A DNA stretch of 42,397 nucleotides from Solidesulfovibrio sp. (GCF_029978005.1 NZ_JARKOZ010000146.1:1-42397), one strand, 5' to 3'. Numbered from the stretch's first letter, positions 23,506 through 32,324 are shown. A program made the numbers and translations. The notes: generated by a model from the letters alone, not told the origin.

Positions 23506-26013
23506 TCACTCTTTATTGCGTATGACCGACCGCGGCTTGCTGCCTTCCTGCGGCCCCAGCAGCCCGTCGCGCTCCATCTGTTCGATGAACCGGGCGGCCC
23601 GGTTGAAGCCGATGCGGAAGCGCCGCTGGATGAGCGAGATGGAGGCCTTGCCCTGCTCCATGACGAATTCCACGGCCTGCGGGTAGACGGCGTCGGAGGC
23701 GGTGTCGTCGCCGCCCTCGCCGCCCGGTTCGCCGCCGCTTCCGTCCGCGCCCTTCTGCCAGTCGGCGAAGTCGAGCTTGTAGCTCGGCGCGGCCTGGCTC
23801 TTCCAGTGCTCGACCACGGCGGCGGTCTCCTCGTCGGAGACGAAGGCCCCGTGCATGCGCACGGTCTTGCCGCCGCTGGGCTTGAACAGCATGTCACCCC
23901 GGCCGAGGAGATATTCCGCGCCCACGGCGTCGAGGATGGTGCGCGAGTCGTGCTTGCTCGTCACCTGGAAGGCGATGCGGGTGGGGAAGTTGGCCTTGAT
24001 CAGCCCCGTGACCACGTCCACGCTCGGCCGCTGGGTGGCCAGGATCAGGTGGATGCCGGCGGCCCGGGCCAGCTGGGCCAGGCGCACGATGCTGACCTCC
24101 ACTTCCTTGGCGGCGGTCATCATGAGGTCGGCCAGTTCGTCGATGACGATGACGAGATAGGGCAGGGGTTCGAGTTCCAGCAGTTCGTCGGGCCGGTTGT
24201 CGCCGAGCTTTTCAAGCTTCTCGTTGTAGCCGGCGATGTTGCGCACGCCAAGGAGCGCCATGGCCTCGTAGCGGCGGTCCATCTCGGCCACGGCCCAGTC
24301 CAGGGCGGACTTGGCCATGGACGTCTCGGTCACCACCGGATGCACCAGATGCGGCAGGTCGTTGTAGACCGAAAGCTCGATGCGCTTGGGGTCGACGAGC
24401 AGGAGCTTCACCTCGTCGGGCCTGGCCTTGTAGAGGATCGAGAGCAGGATGCCGTTGATGCACACGCTCTTGCCCGAGCCGGTCGCGCCGGCCACGAGCA
24501 GGTGGGGCATGCGGGCCAGGTCGGCCACCTGGGGACGGCCCTGGATGTCCTTGCCGATGGCCAGCGTGATCCTGGACGACGAGGCCCGGAAGGCCTCGGT
24601 GTCGAGCACCTCGCGGAAATAGACGGTCTGCCGCCTGGCGTTGGGGATCTCCACGCCGACCGTGTCCTTGCCCGGGATGGGGCCCTCGATGCGCACGGCC
24701 AAGGCCTTCATGGCCAAGGCCAGGTCCACGGACAGCCCCACGATGCGGCTGATCTTGACCCCGGGCGCGGGCTTGACCTCGAACATGGTGACCACCGGCC
24801 CCGGCACCACGCGCATGACCTCGCCCTGGATGCCGAAGTCGTTGAGGCACGTGATGAGGCTCTCGGCCTGGCGACGACAGACCTCGGGCTCCACGGCCAC
24901 GGCCTCGGAGACCGGCGGCACGGCGAGCAGATCCAGGGACGGCATCATGTCGCCGGACTTGGCCACGGGCTTGGGCGCGGGCTTGGCCGGCTTCGGCGCG
25001 GTCGGCTTTGGCGCGGCGGCCACGGCCTGCAGCGGCGAGGGTTCCTCGGCCGGAACCTTCTCCGGCGCCTTCTCGGGCACCTTGTCCGGCGCGGCGGGAG
25101 CGGCCTCGCGCACCTGGTGCACGATGGCGTCGAGGAAGCGGTCCACGGCCTCGGCCGGCTCCTTGGCCGGAGCCGGGGCGGGCTTTTCCACGACCACGGG
25201 GGGCGCGGGCGGCGCGGCGGGTTCCGGCTCGGCCTTGGCCTTTTCGCGGGCCGGCCGGGCCTTTTGCTTCGGGGCTAAAGCCTCCTCGCCGTCGTCGAGT
25301 TCGAAATCCGGCTCGGGCCGGCGGCGTTCGGCCCTGGCCGGGCGCTCGCGCTCCCGGGCGGCCCGGTCGGCGGCCCGGCGCTCGCGCCAGTCGCTCCAGG
25401 CGTCGTAGGCACGCAGGCCACGTTCCCGCAGCACGGCCATGACCGGTTGCCAGAAATTGCTCCAGGTGAGGCCGAAGGTCACCTGCACGGCGGCCACCAG
25501 GGCGCAGGCCAGGAAGAAGTAGGCTCCGAAAGAGCTCAGGTAGTGGTTGAAGAATTCGTACAGCGAACGCCCCACGGCCCCGCCGCCCCGGACATTGCCC
25601 ACGGACAGGCCGAAAAGGCTCCAGGGCGAACCCAGGAAGGCCAGCAGGACCAGGGACAGGGAAAAGGCCCCGGTCGTGCGCCAAAACGGCAGGCGCAGAC
25701 TCGGGGCGAGAAGGCGCAAGCCGCGCCAGGCGATCCAGCAGGGCACCAGGTAGGCCCACACGCCCAAAGCCTCGGCGAGCAGGCCGCCGAGGTAGGCCCC
25801 GGCCAGACCGGCCCGGTTGGCCACGCCCCGGCGGGCGGACACGGACTGGTTGAAGCCCGGGTCGCCCGCGTAATACGTGTACACGGCCACGCACAGGAAA
25901 ACGGCCAGGAAGAAGGCGGCCAGGCCCACGATCTCCCGGGTGACCCGGAAGCCGCCCCGTCCGCCCTTTCCGGCGTCCTTGCCGCCATTGCGATCGGCGT
26001 TGCCCATCTTCAT
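23506..26013 (-). CDS. ftsK: DNA translocase FtsK
   Basis: Septum-anchored hexameric motor that moves chromosomes through the closing division site and activates XerCD recombination. The 835-residue protein has about four membrane helices in the first 190 residues and a Lys/Ala/Pro-rich linker of roughly 170 residues. The motor domain has Walker A GATGSGKSVCINGI (about residue 515), Walker B LLLVDPKRIELS and LILATQRPSVDVVTG. The C-terminal winged-helix gamma domain contains ASISLIQRRFRIGFNRAARF, which reads polar KOPS sites. Starts at 26013 and 26007 are both possible; the ribosome-binding site is weak. Efp is 48 bp upstream on the same strand. Confidence 0.96.
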   Translation of the reverse strand: MKMGNADRNGGKDAGKGGRGGFRVTREIVGLAAFFLAVFLCVAVYTYYAGDPGFNQSVSARRGVANRAGLAGAYLGGLLAEALGVWAYLVPCWIAWRGLRLLAPSLRLPFWRTTGAFSLSLVLLAFLGSPWSLFGLSVGNVRGGGAVGRSLYEFFNHYLSSFGAYFFLACALVAAVQVTFGLTWSNFWQPVMAVLRERGLRAYDAWSDWRERRAADRAARERERPARAERRRPEPDFELDDGEEALAPKQKARPAREKAKAEPEPAAPPAPPVVVEKPAPAPAKEPAEAVDRFLDAIVHQVREAAPAAPDKVPEKAPEKVPAEEPSPLQAVAAAPKPTAPKPAKPAPKPVAKSGDMMPSLDLLAVPPVSEAVAVEPEVCRRQAESLITCLNDFGIQGEVMRVVPGPVVTMFEVKPAPGVKISRIVGLSVDLALAMKALAVRIEGPIPGKDTVGVEIPNARRQTVYFREVLDTEAFRASSSRITLAIGKDIQGRPQVADLARMPHLLVAGATGSGKSVCINGILLSILYKARPDEVKLLLVDPKRIELSVYNDLPHLVHPVVTETSMAKSALDWAVAEMDRRYEAMALLGVRNIAGYNEKLEKLGDNRPDELLELEPLPYLVIVIDELADLMMTAAKEVEVSIVRLAQLARAAGIHLILATQRPSVDVVTGLIKANFPTRIAFQVTSKHDSRTILDAVGAEYLLGRGDMLFKPSGGKTVRMHGAFVSDEETAAVVEHWKSQAAPSYKLDFADWQKGADGSGGEPGGEGGDDTASDAVYPQAVEFVMEQGKASISLIQRRFRIGFNRAARFIEQMERDGLLGPQEGSKPRSVIRNKE

Positions 26014-26061
26014 GCTTCAGCGGGCGATGCTACGGTTGTTCAATGCGTCCTGCCTGGCCCG

Positions 26062-26619
26062 CTATTCCCGGCCGATGTAGCCGCCGGTGCGGGTGTCCAC
26101 CTTGATCCGGTCGCCGATATTGACGAAAAGCGGCACCAGAACCGTGACCCCGGTCTCGACCACGGCCGGCTTGGTGGCGCCGCTGACCGTGTCGCCCTTG
26201 ACCCCGGGCTCGGTTTCCTTGACTTCGAGGACCACCGAGGCCGGCAGGTCCACGTCCAGCGGCTGGCCCTTGTAGAGCAGCATCTTGAGCTCCATGCCGT
26301 CCTTGAGGTAGCCGCCCTTCTCGCCCATGGGCCCCACGCCCACGTGGAGCTGCTCGTAGCTCTCCATGTCCATGAACACGTACTCGTCGCCCTCGCGGTA
26401 GAGATACTGCATCTCCTTGCTCTCGAGGTCGGGCTTGACCATCTTCTCGCCGGACCGGAAAGTGTTTTCCACCACCCGGCCGTTGATCATGTTCTTGAGC
26501 TTGGTGCGGATAAACGCCCCGCCCTTGCCGGGCTTGACGTGGAGGAAGTCAACGATTTCATAGGGCACGCCGTCCATTTCGATCTTGAGTCCACGGCGGA
26601 AATCGGTGGTGGAAAGCAT
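26062..26619 (-). CDS. efp: Translation elongation factor P
   Basis: Rescues ribosomes stalled at polyproline stretches. The 185-residue protein has the KOW-like N-terminal domain with the modification loop [10 protein letters not shown]32 is the residue expected to be post-translationally modified. The C-terminal OB domains end with the family signature [30 protein letters not shown] precedes the ATG. It lies 10 bp after aroQ, and ftsK follows, so the three are probably co-transcribed. No EF-P-modifying enzyme gene is visible in this window. Confidence 0.97.
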   Translation of the reverse strand: MLSTTDFRRGLKIEMDGVPYEIVDFLHVKPGKGGAFIRTKLKNMINGRVVENTFRSGEKMVKPDLESKEMQYLYREGDEYVFMDMESYEQLHVGVGPMGEKGGYLKDGMELKMLLYKGQPLDVDLPASVVLEVKETEPGVKGDTVSGATKPAVVETGVTVLVPLFVNIGDRIKVDTRTGGYIGRE

Positions 26620-26629
26620 TGTCGCTCCT

Positions 26630-27103
26630 TCACATGAAGTTTGGATTGTCGGTGATGTGCCGCCACAGGGCCATGACGGCCAGGGCGTATCCGGTGAGTC
26701 CGAACCCGGCGATGCAGCCGATGCAGTTTCTGCCGATGATGCTTTTTTGCCGCAGCGGCTCGTCGGTGCGGGCGAAGATGTTGGAGATGTGGACCTCGAC
26801 GCAGGGGATGCCGATCCAGGCCAGGCAGTCGGCCAGGGCCAGGCTGGTGTGGGTGTAGGCCCCGGCGTTGAGCACCACGCCGTCGAGGCCGTCCTTCCAG
26901 GCTTGCTCCAGCCGGTCGATGCAGTGTCCTTCGCTGTTGGCCTGGTGGAATTGCAGCTCCAGGCTGTCAGCCTCGGGGCCGAGCATTTCCGCCACCATCT
27001 CCGGGAGGTCCTCGATGGTGCGGCGTCCGTAGATCTCGGGCTGGCGCACGCCGATGAACCCGAGGTTGGGGCCGTTTAACACAAGCAGTCTGACCTTGCG
27101 CAT
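26630..27103 (-). CDS. aroQ: Type II 3-dehydroquinate dehydratase
   Basis: Third step of the shikimate pathway to aromatic amino acids. The 157-residue protein has the family motifs [21 protein letters not shown] (catalytic Tyr of the YG pair), [28 protein letters not shown] and [13 protein letters not shown]. The ATG at 27103 follows AGAGGATGACAGT. Family members often end with a short tail; here it continues as [15 protein letters not shown]. It begins the run aroQ-efp-ftsK-lolA and diverges from engB with 69 bp between them. Confidence 0.95.
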   Translation of the reverse strand: MRKVRLLVLNGPNLGFIGVRQPEIYGRRTIEDLPEMVAEMLGPEADSLELQFHQANSEGHCIDRLEQAWKDGLDGVVLNAGAYTHTSLALADCLAWIGIPCVEVHISNIFARTDEPLRQKSIIGRNCIGCIAGFGLTGYALAVMALWRHITDNPNFM

Positions 27104-27172
27104 ACTGTCATCCTCTGTCCGGCCCTGCGCGGCCGGCTTGACGGAGCTTACGGAGCCGGTCACAACGCGGAC

Positions 27173-27802
27173 ATGGATACCACGGCGCAACCGAGAACGG
27201 AACTGGACCTGGAGCTTGTGACCACGGCCTACCTGTCCGACCAACTGCCGGCGATCGACGCGCCGCAGATCGCCCTGGCCGGCCGCTCCAACGTCGGCAA
27301 GTCGACGCTGGTCAACTGTCTGGCCGGCCGCAAGGCCCTGGCCAAGATCAGCGCCACTCCCGGCAAGACCAGAAGCCTCAACTTCTACCAGTCCCACGCC
27401 GCCGGCTATTGCCTGGTGGACCTGCCCGGCTACGGCTACGCCCGCTGCTCCATGGAGGAGCGGGCGAAATGGGGCAAGCTCATCGAGGCCTACCTGCGCA
27501 AGACCGACAGGCTGCGGGCCGTGGCCGCCCTGGTGGACTGCCGCCTGCCGCCCCAGCGCCTGGACGTGGAGCTGGTGGACTGGCTGCGCTCCCGGCGCAT
27601 TCCCCTGATATTGGTGCTGACCAAGTCCGACAAGTGCAGCCAGCGTGACCGGGAGTCCCGGAAAAAAGAGTGGCGGGACCTGGCGCACCCCGCCTTCCCG
27701 CCTGTTCTCTTCTCCGGCAAGACCGGGCTCGGCCGGGAGGCGCTGTGCCGGATCCTGGCCGAAGCCGCCTTCAATCCCGGGGAGACGCCTCCCGTTCCTT
27801 GA
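27173..27802 (+). CDS. engB: Ribosome-biogenesis GTPase EngB/YsxC
   Basis: Essential GTPase for large ribosomal subunit assembly. The 209-residue protein has G1 AGRSNVGKST, G2/switch I region ATPGKTRSLNFY, G3 VDLPGYGYA, G4 LTKSDKC and an SGKTGLG motif near the end. The ATG at 27173 has no ribosome-binding site at normal spacing. TTGACG (27138) with CACAAC 17 nt later would put the transcript start almost on the ATG, so a leaderless message is possible but unproven. The 3' end overlaps the convergent small gene by 32 nt. Confidence 0.94.
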   Translation: MDTTAQPRTELDLELVTTAYLSDQLPAIDAPQIALAGRSNVGKSTLVNCLAGRKALAKISATPGKTRSLNFYQSHAAGYCLVDLPGYGYARCSMEERAKWGKLIEAYLRKTDRLRAVAALVDCRLPPQRLDVELVDWLRSRRIPLILVLTKSDKCSQRDRESRKKEWRDLAHPAFPPVLFSGKTGLGREALCRILAEAAFNPGETPPVP

Positions 27803-27962
27803 AGAAACCGACCAGGAAGTCCGCGTCCTTGGGGCTCAGATTGAAGTTCATGGCCGCCTTGTTGATCAGCGCGGGCACGGGATCCCCCGTGAGCGTGCGC
27901 TGCTCGTCGATCCATTTGACGGCGCGCCGCAACAATTCGCCCTGGGGCATGATGGTGGTCAT
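27771..27962 (-). CDS. Small protein of unknown function (63 residues)
   Basis: Begins MTTIMPQGELLRRAVKWIDE and ends FLVGFFKEREASPRD. The strong site AAGGAGGCCCG directly before the ATG supports expression. The protein is soluble, predicted helical, and has no recognisable domain; the central NLSPKDADFLVGFF could be a small helical hairpin. It converges on engB, overlapping its last 32 nt, and diverges from uppP with about 110 bp between. It looks like a lineage-restricted gene, an inference from failing to recognise it. Confidence 0.65.
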   Translation of the reverse strand: MTTIMPQGELLRRAVKWIDEQRTLTGDPVPALINKAAMNFNLSPKDADFLVGFFKEREASPRD

Positions 27963-28073
27963 CGGGCCTCCTTGCTCGGCCATTGGGCATACACGAGGCT
28001 GCGCCGGCTTGCAACTTGCCCGCCCGTGGGATAGAGCCGCCGGGACAAACCGCCCCAGGAGACCGCGCCCGTC

Positions 28074-28880
28074 ATGACCGAAACCCTTGCCGCCACCGTC
28101 CTCGGCCTCGTCGAGGGAGCCACGGAATTCCTGCCCGTTTCCTCCACCGGACACCTCATCCTGGTCGGCCACCTCATCGGCTTCACCGGCGAGAAGGCCG
28201 ACTGCTTCGACGTCGTCATCCAACTCGGGGCCATCCTGGCCGTGGTCGTGCTTTACTGGAAGCGTTTCTGGTGGCTGGTTTCGCCCAAGCCGCTGCACGC
28301 CTTCTCGGGGATTCGCGGCCTGTGGCTGCTTTTTCTGACTTCGCTGCCGGCGGGCATCCTGGGATTTCTGGCCCACAAGACCATCAAGGCCCACCTGTTC
28401 GGGCCGGTCACGGTGGCCATGGCCCTGGCCGTAGGGGCGCTCATGATCTTCTGGGTGGAATCGCGCAAAGCCAGGGACAGGTTCTACACCCTCGACGAGG
28501 TGACCCCGGGGCTGGCGCTCGGCATCGGCTGCTTCCAGTGCCTGGCGCTGTGGCCGGGCTTTTCGCGCTCGGCCGCGACGATCATGGGTGGCATGCTGCT
28601 CGGGGCCAAGCGCGGGCTGGCCGCCGAATATTCGTTCATCGGCTCGGTGCCGCTCATGTGCGCGGCCACGCTCTACGACTTCTACAAGAACCGGGCCCTT
28701 TTCTCCTCCGACGACCTGACCATCCTGGGCATCGGCTTCGCGGTGTCCTTCCTGTCGGCCCTGGTGGCGGTCAAGACGTTCATCGTCCTGATCAAACACG
28801 TGTCCCTGCGGCCCTTCGCCTGGTACCGGCTGGCGCTGGCCGCGGCGGTGTTCCTCTTCTGGCCCAAGGACATGCTGTGA
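28074..28880 (+). CDS. uppP: Undecaprenyl-diphosphatase
   Basis: Inner-membrane enzyme that recycles undecaprenyl pyrophosphate to the monophosphate carrier used for peptidoglycan and surface polysaccharide; overexpression gives bacitracin resistance. The 268-residue protein has about eight membrane helices and the two signature motifs EGATEFLPVSSTGHL (residues 14-28) and LWPGFSRSAATIMGG. AGGAG lies about 12 nt before the ATG. It ends 76 bp before the tRNA gene. Envelope-linked SGNH hydrolase genes follow beyond the tRNA. Confidence 0.96.
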   Translation: MTETLAATVLGLVEGATEFLPVSSTGHLILVGHLIGFTGEKADCFDVVIQLGAILAVVVLYWKRFWWLVSPKPLHAFSGIRGLWLLFLTSLPAGILGFLAHKTIKAHLFGPVTVAMALAVGALMIFWVESRKARDRFYTLDEVTPGLALGIGCFQCLALWPGFSRSAATIMGGMLLGAKRGLAAEYSFIGSVPLMCAATLYDFYKNRALFSSDDLTILGIGFAVSFLSALVAVKTFIVLIKHVSLRPFAWYRLALAAAVFLFWPKDML

Positions 28881-28900
28881 TTTCTGCGCCAAAAAAACGC

Positions 28901-28929
28901 TTGCCAGCGCACCGGGAAACGGCTACATA
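28901..28929 (+). promoter_or_regulatory. Predicted promoter of the tRNA(CAU) gene
   Basis: TTGCCA (28901-28906), a 17-nt spacer, then TACATA (28924-28929), followed by a GC-rich discriminator. The mature tRNA begins at 28957, so the 5' leader would be about 20 nt. The -10 lies in the loop of an inverted repeat (28914-28939). Confidence 0.5.
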
Positions 28930-28939
28930 CCCGTTTCCC
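28914..28939. repeat. 9-bp inverted repeat enclosing the tRNA promoter -10 element
   Basis: GGGAAACGG (28914-28922) and CCGTTTCCC (28931-28939) are perfect complements with loop CTACATAC. It may be the uppP transcript's terminator stem (no T run follows) or an operator over the tRNA promoter. Confidence 0.55.
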
Positions 28940-28956
28940 CGCTGCCGGGGACTTCT

Positions 28957-29033
28957 GGCGAGGTAGCTCAGACGGTTAGAGCATGCGGCTCATATCCGCA
29001 GTGTCGGGGGTTCAATTCCCTCCCTCGCTACCA
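28957..29033 (+). tRNA. tRNA-Met (anticodon CAU), elongator type
   Basis: A 77-nt cloverleaf with encoded CCA. The acceptor stem GGCGAGG pairs with CCTCGCT, including a G1-U72 wobble. The D arm is GCTC...GAGC. The anticodon stem is TGCGG/CCGCA around loop CTCATAT, with CAT at 28991-28993, and the T arm is GGGGG-TTCAATT-CCCTC. It lacks the initiator's C1-A72 mismatch and GGG/CCC anticodon stem, so it is not tRNA-fMet. The CAU anticodon could also be a lysidine-modified tRNA-Ile2. The overall sequence looks closer to elongator Met, but sequence alone does not fully separate the two. Confidence 0.9.
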
Positions 29034-29043
29034 AGAACTTCAA

Positions 29044-29079
29044 GGAAACCGAGCCCCTGGCTCGGTTTCCTTTTTTCTT
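29044..29079 (+). terminator. Strong intrinsic terminator after the tRNA
   Basis: GGAAACCGAG (29044-29053) pairs with CTCGGTTTCC (29061-29070) over a 7-nt loop, followed by TTTTTTCTT. It starts 10 nt after the tRNA CCA end. Confidence 0.93.
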
Positions 29080-29154
29080 GCGCCAAGCGCCGGCCTGCCG
29101 CCGCCGCGGCTCGCCCCGCCGCCGCCGTCCTGGACAAACGGGCCCGCCGCGACT

Positions 29155-29958
29155 ATGATCGTAGGGATGCGACAGTTTTCGCCACGTTTCCGGCGCGCCC
29201 TCCCCTTCGCGACTTCCCTGCGCGCCCTGGCCGCCTGGGCGACGGTGGCCGTCCTTAGCCTCGCCGTGGCTGCGCCCGGCGTGGCGGGCAAGTCCAGGAA
29301 GGCCCACGACGCCCCGGCCGCCCAGCAGCCCGACACTTCCGAACTCCTGGCCCGCTCGGGCCGCGAGCCGCGGAAGATCCTCCTCGTCGGCGATTCCTTC
29401 GCCCAGGGCCTCGGCCTGACCATGCCCCAATCCCTGGGCCAGAAGTGCCGCACCGCCCTGTCCAACCAGGGCAAGGTCTCAAGCGGCCTCAACTCGCCCC
29501 AATTCTACGACTGGGAGAGGGCCCTGGCCCAGTTCCTCGACGCGGAAAAGCCCGACGTGCTGGTGGTCATGCTCGGCGGCAACGACGCCAAAAACGGCCG
29601 GGGCACGCCCCAGTGGGCCCAGGACTTCACGGCCAAGGCCTCGCGTTTTTTGAGCATCGCCGCCGGCCACGGCGTGGCGGTCTACTGGGTGGGCCTGCCG
29701 CCCATGCGGGAAAAAGCCTTCAACGAGCGCGCCCGCACGGCCAACGACGCCATGCGCGCCGCCTGCGCCGCGGCCGGATCGTGCCGCTTCATCGACTCCT
29801 GGGACATCTTCGCCGACGCTTCGGGTCGGTTCTGCGCCAAGAAGACCGTGGCCGGCAAGGCCATCTCTCTTCGGGGCAAGGACGGCGTCCATTTCACAAC
29901 CGCCGGCTGCCGGCTCCTGACGGACCGCATCGTCACGGCCATGGCCTCTCCCCGCTGA
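29155..29958 (+). CDS. Exported SGNH/GDSL hydrolase (DUF459-like), first of three
   Basis: A 267-residue protein with an N-terminal signal peptide: an Arg-rich n-region, then a hydrophobic stretch ending near VAG-KS at about residue 45. The SGNH blocks are intact: LLVGDSFAQGLG (nucleophile Ser), GKVSSGLNSPQFYDWERAL, VVMLGGNDAKNG and the D-x-x-H block DGVHFT. Such enzymes add or remove acyl groups, typically O-acetyl, on sugars. Starts at 29155 and 29167 are both in frame; neither has a strong ribosome-binding site. It is followed after 52 bp by a paralogue. Substrate is unknown; an envelope glycan is inferred from location and neighbours. Confidence 0.83.
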   Translation: MIVGMRQFSPRFRRALPFATSLRALAAWATVAVLSLAVAAPGVAGKSRKAHDAPAAQQPDTSELLARSGREPRKILLVGDSFAQGLGLTMPQSLGQKCRTALSNQGKVSSGLNSPQFYDWERALAQFLDAEKPDVLVVMLGGNDAKNGRGTPQWAQDFTAKASRFLSIAAGHGVAVYWVGLPPMREKAFNERARTANDAMRAACAAAGSCRFIDSWDIFADASGRFCAKKTVAGKAISLRGKDGVHFTTAGCRLLTDRIVTAMASPR

Positions 29959-30010
29959 TCCCGGCGACCCCCGACCCGCATCCTCAACCACGCCAACAAA
30001 GCCACGGCCC

Positions 30011-31183
30011 ATGAGCTGGAAAAAAGCCTGTTTCGTATACATGATCGCCCTGGCCGTGGCCGCCATGGCCAACATCGAGAAGGTCTCGGTGTGGGTCGAC
30101 GACCATTTCGCCGACAACCTGGCCCCGGGGCTGGCCCGGCAGGTCCGGCTGGCGCGCAACCTCTGGCGCGAATCGGGCCTGGGGCCGGCCTCCCGGGACA
30201 TCGACTGCGCCCTGGCCCCCTATTTCGACGAAACCTACAAGAATTCCCTGACCTGCCGGGACGAGCCCAGCTCCGAAGCCGAGGCCCTGGCGCTCAAAAA
30301 CCGCCTGGATCCCAACCAGCCGGTGCTCAAGCCCGACGTGCCGGTGGACGCCGACGAACTGCTGGCCGCCCTGGCCCCGCCCCGGCCTTCCCTGGCCGCC
30401 GAAGACGCTCAGGAAGGGACGCCCGCCGCTCCCGCCGCCGGCCCGGCCGCGCCCAAGGCCCATGACCCGGGCGGGCCGAACCTGGCCCAGGCCAAGCTCA
30501 CCGGGGCGCGCAAGCTCCTGATCGTCGGCGATTCCCTGGCCATCGGCCTGTCCCTGTCGCTGCGGCGCAGCGTGGCCGAACTGGAAAACGTCGAACTCAT
30601 CGAGGAAGGCAAGGTCTCGAGCGGCCTGGCCAATCCCAAGTACTACGACTGGGGCCGGGCGCTTCGCGTCTTCCTCGACAAGTACAAGCCCGACGTAGTG
30701 GTCATCATGATGGGGGCCAACGACGCCAAGTACATCAACATCAATGAAAAGCCCCGCCCGCCCGGAAGCCCCAACAAGACCTGGCCAGAGGTCTTCTCCA
30801 TGCGCGTCGAGAACTTCCTGGAGGCCCTGCAGGAGCGCGGCGTGCGCAACTACTGGATAGGGCTTCCCATCATGGGCGACGCGCCCTACGCCAAGCAGGC
30901 CGAGGTCATGAACGACATCGTCAAGACAGAGTGCGCCCGCTTCTCCGCCAGCCGCTACCTGGACACCTGGTCGCTCCTGGCCGACGACCAGGGCAACTAC
31001 TCGACGTTTCTGCCCAACGAAAAGGGCGTGAAAATCAAGGTCCGCGCCAACGACAAGGTCCATTTCACGGTCGCCGGCGGCGACATCCTGGCCCAATCGT
31101 TCCTGACCGCCCTGGCCAAGGACGTGGAGCTGCGCCGTAAAACTTCGGATGCCTCCCATGGTTCCGCGCCCCGCGCCCAGTAG
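30011..31183 (+). CDS. Membrane-anchored SGNH/GDSL hydrolase (DUF459-like), second of three
   Basis: A 390-residue protein. One N-terminal hydrophobic helix (ACFVYMIALAVAAM) without a clear cleavage site suggests a membrane anchor. A region to about 160 has two Cys (DCALAPYF, LTCRDEP) and a Pro/Ala-rich linker. The hydrolase domain has LLIVGDSLAIGLSLSLRR, EEGKVSSGLANPKYYDW, VIMMGANDAKYI and NDKVHFTVAG (Asp and His of the last block). GKVSSGL and YYDW closely match the first gene, indicating paralogy. The third gene begins 35 nt before its stop, so the two are co-translated. Confidence 0.83.
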   Translation: MSWKKACFVYMIALAVAAMANIEKVSVWVDDHFADNLAPGLARQVRLARNLWRESGLGPASRDIDCALAPYFDETYKNSLTCRDEPSSEAEALALKNRLDPNQPVLKPDVPVDADELLAALAPPRPSLAAEDAQEGTPAAPAAGPAAPKAHDPGGPNLAQAKLTGARKLLIVGDSLAIGLSLSLRRSVAELENVELIEEGKVSSGLANPKYYDWGRALRVFLDKYKPDVVVIMMGANDAKYININEKPRPPGSPNKTWPEVFSMRVENFLEALQERGVRNYWIGLPIMGDAPYAKQAEVMNDIVKTECARFSASRYLDTWSLLADDQGNYSTFLPNEKGVKIKVRANDKVHFTVAGGDILAQSFLTALAKDVELRRKTSDASHGSAPRAQ

Positions 31184-32324
31184 CGGGCGCGCCGGCAGTC
31201 CCGTCCGCCGCGGCCGACGCGGCCTTCTTCGCCTGGCGGCCCGCCTTGTCCCGGCCTGCGCCCTGTGCGTCCTGTGCCTGCTCGGCGCGGCCTGCAGCAG
31301 CGGCGACGAGCCGCCCAAGGCCGAGCGGTCGGACCTGTCGCCCACCGACATCTTCTCCCGGCGCGCCCCCAAGCCGACCCAGCCCGCCGAGCCCGCCGAG
31401 CCCGCCCAGACGGCCAGGACGCGGCGGTTCCTGGTCGTCGGCGACTCCCTGTCCATCAGCCTCGGCGAACAGCTCGAACGGGCCCTGGTCGGCGCGCCGG
31501 GCCTCGACTTCGCCCGCGACGGCACGAAATCCACCGGCCTCACCCGGCCCGAACTCCTCGACTGGCCGGCCCGCCTGCGCGAGCGCGTGGCCAGGGAAGC
31601 GCCGGACATCGTGGTGGTCATGCTCGGAGCCAACGACGTCATGCCCGTGGAAGGCCCGGACGGGACGCGCATCTATTTCAACAACCCGGCCTGGGCCGAG
31701 GCCTACGCGGCCAAGGCCCGGGAGATCGTGGCCATCTGCCGCGCCGCCAATCCCAAGGCCCATGTCTACTGGATGGGCGTTCCCTCCATGGGCGAGGCGT
31801 CGTTGGCCGCCGGGATCAGGCAGGTCAACGACGCCCTTTCCGGCATGTGCGCCGCCACGGACGGCTGCCGGTTCGTGGACGCCCAGGCCCCCTTTTCCGA
31901 CCCCGAGGGACGCTTCAGCCGCCACGCCCGCGACCGGGCCACAGGCGAAACCGTGCTTTTGCGCACCCCGGACGGCGTGCACCTGACCGACGCCGGGGCG
32001 AAGCTGCTGGCCGGAGTGGCCCTGGCCGTCGTGGCCGAGGCCGAGAAGCTCCCGCCGAGCGCCGGCGTGGACGAACTTCGCGCCTACGCCCGGGACGTGC
32101 GGCCCGTGGCCGAGGCCGCGCCGGAACCGGCCAGGGAGCCCGCGGCCGCCAAGGCGAGGCCCAGCGGCAAGATCTATGCCGTGAAAAAGGGCGACACCAT
32201 CCTCAGCATCGCCCGAAAGCTCGGCGTTCCCGCCGTCGACCTGGCCGCCGTCAATCCCGGAGCAGATTCCACGCGCCTGTCCCTGGGCCAGGAGCTGCGC
32301 ATTCCCCAGAAGCGCAAGCGTTAG
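31149..32324 (+). CDS. SGNH/GDSL hydrolase lipoprotein with C-terminal LysM, third of three
   Basis: A 391-residue protein. The signal sequence ends in a lipobox (LLGAACSS, Cys about residue 49), so it should be lipid-anchored. The hydrolase domain has [43 protein letters not shown] and [10 protein letters not shown]. After an Ala/Pro linker the C-terminus is a LysM domain ([30 protein letters not shown]), which binds N-acetylglucosamine glycans such as peptidoglycan. Starts at 31149 and 31158 are possible. It overlaps the preceding gene by 35 nt and meets the convergent hybrid kinase stop for stop. LysM points to a cell-wall substrate. Confidence 0.86.
   Translation: MPPMVPRPAPSSGRAGSPVRRGRRGLLRLAARLVPACALCVLCLLGAACSSGDEPPKAERSDLSPTDIFSRRAPKPTQPAEPAEPAQTARTRRFLVVGDSLSISLGEQLERALVGAPGLDFARDGTKSTGLTRPELLDWPARLRERVAREAPDIVVVMLGANDVMPVEGPDGTRIYFNNPAWAEAYAAKAREIVAICRAANPKAHVYWMGVPSMGEASLAAGIRQVNDALSGMCAATDGCRFVDAQAPFSDPEGRFSRHARDRATGETVLLRTPDGVHLTDAGAKLLAGVALAVVAEAEKLPPSAGVDELRAYARDVRPVAEAAPEPAREPAAAKARPSGKIYAVKKGDTILSIARKLGVPAVDLAAVNPGADSTRLSLGQELRIPQKRKR

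Noticed and set aside
28957-29033. Initiator tRNA-fMet
   Set aside because: The acceptor end has a G1-U72 pair rather than the C1-A72 mismatch, and the anticodon stem lacks the three G-C pairs of initiators.
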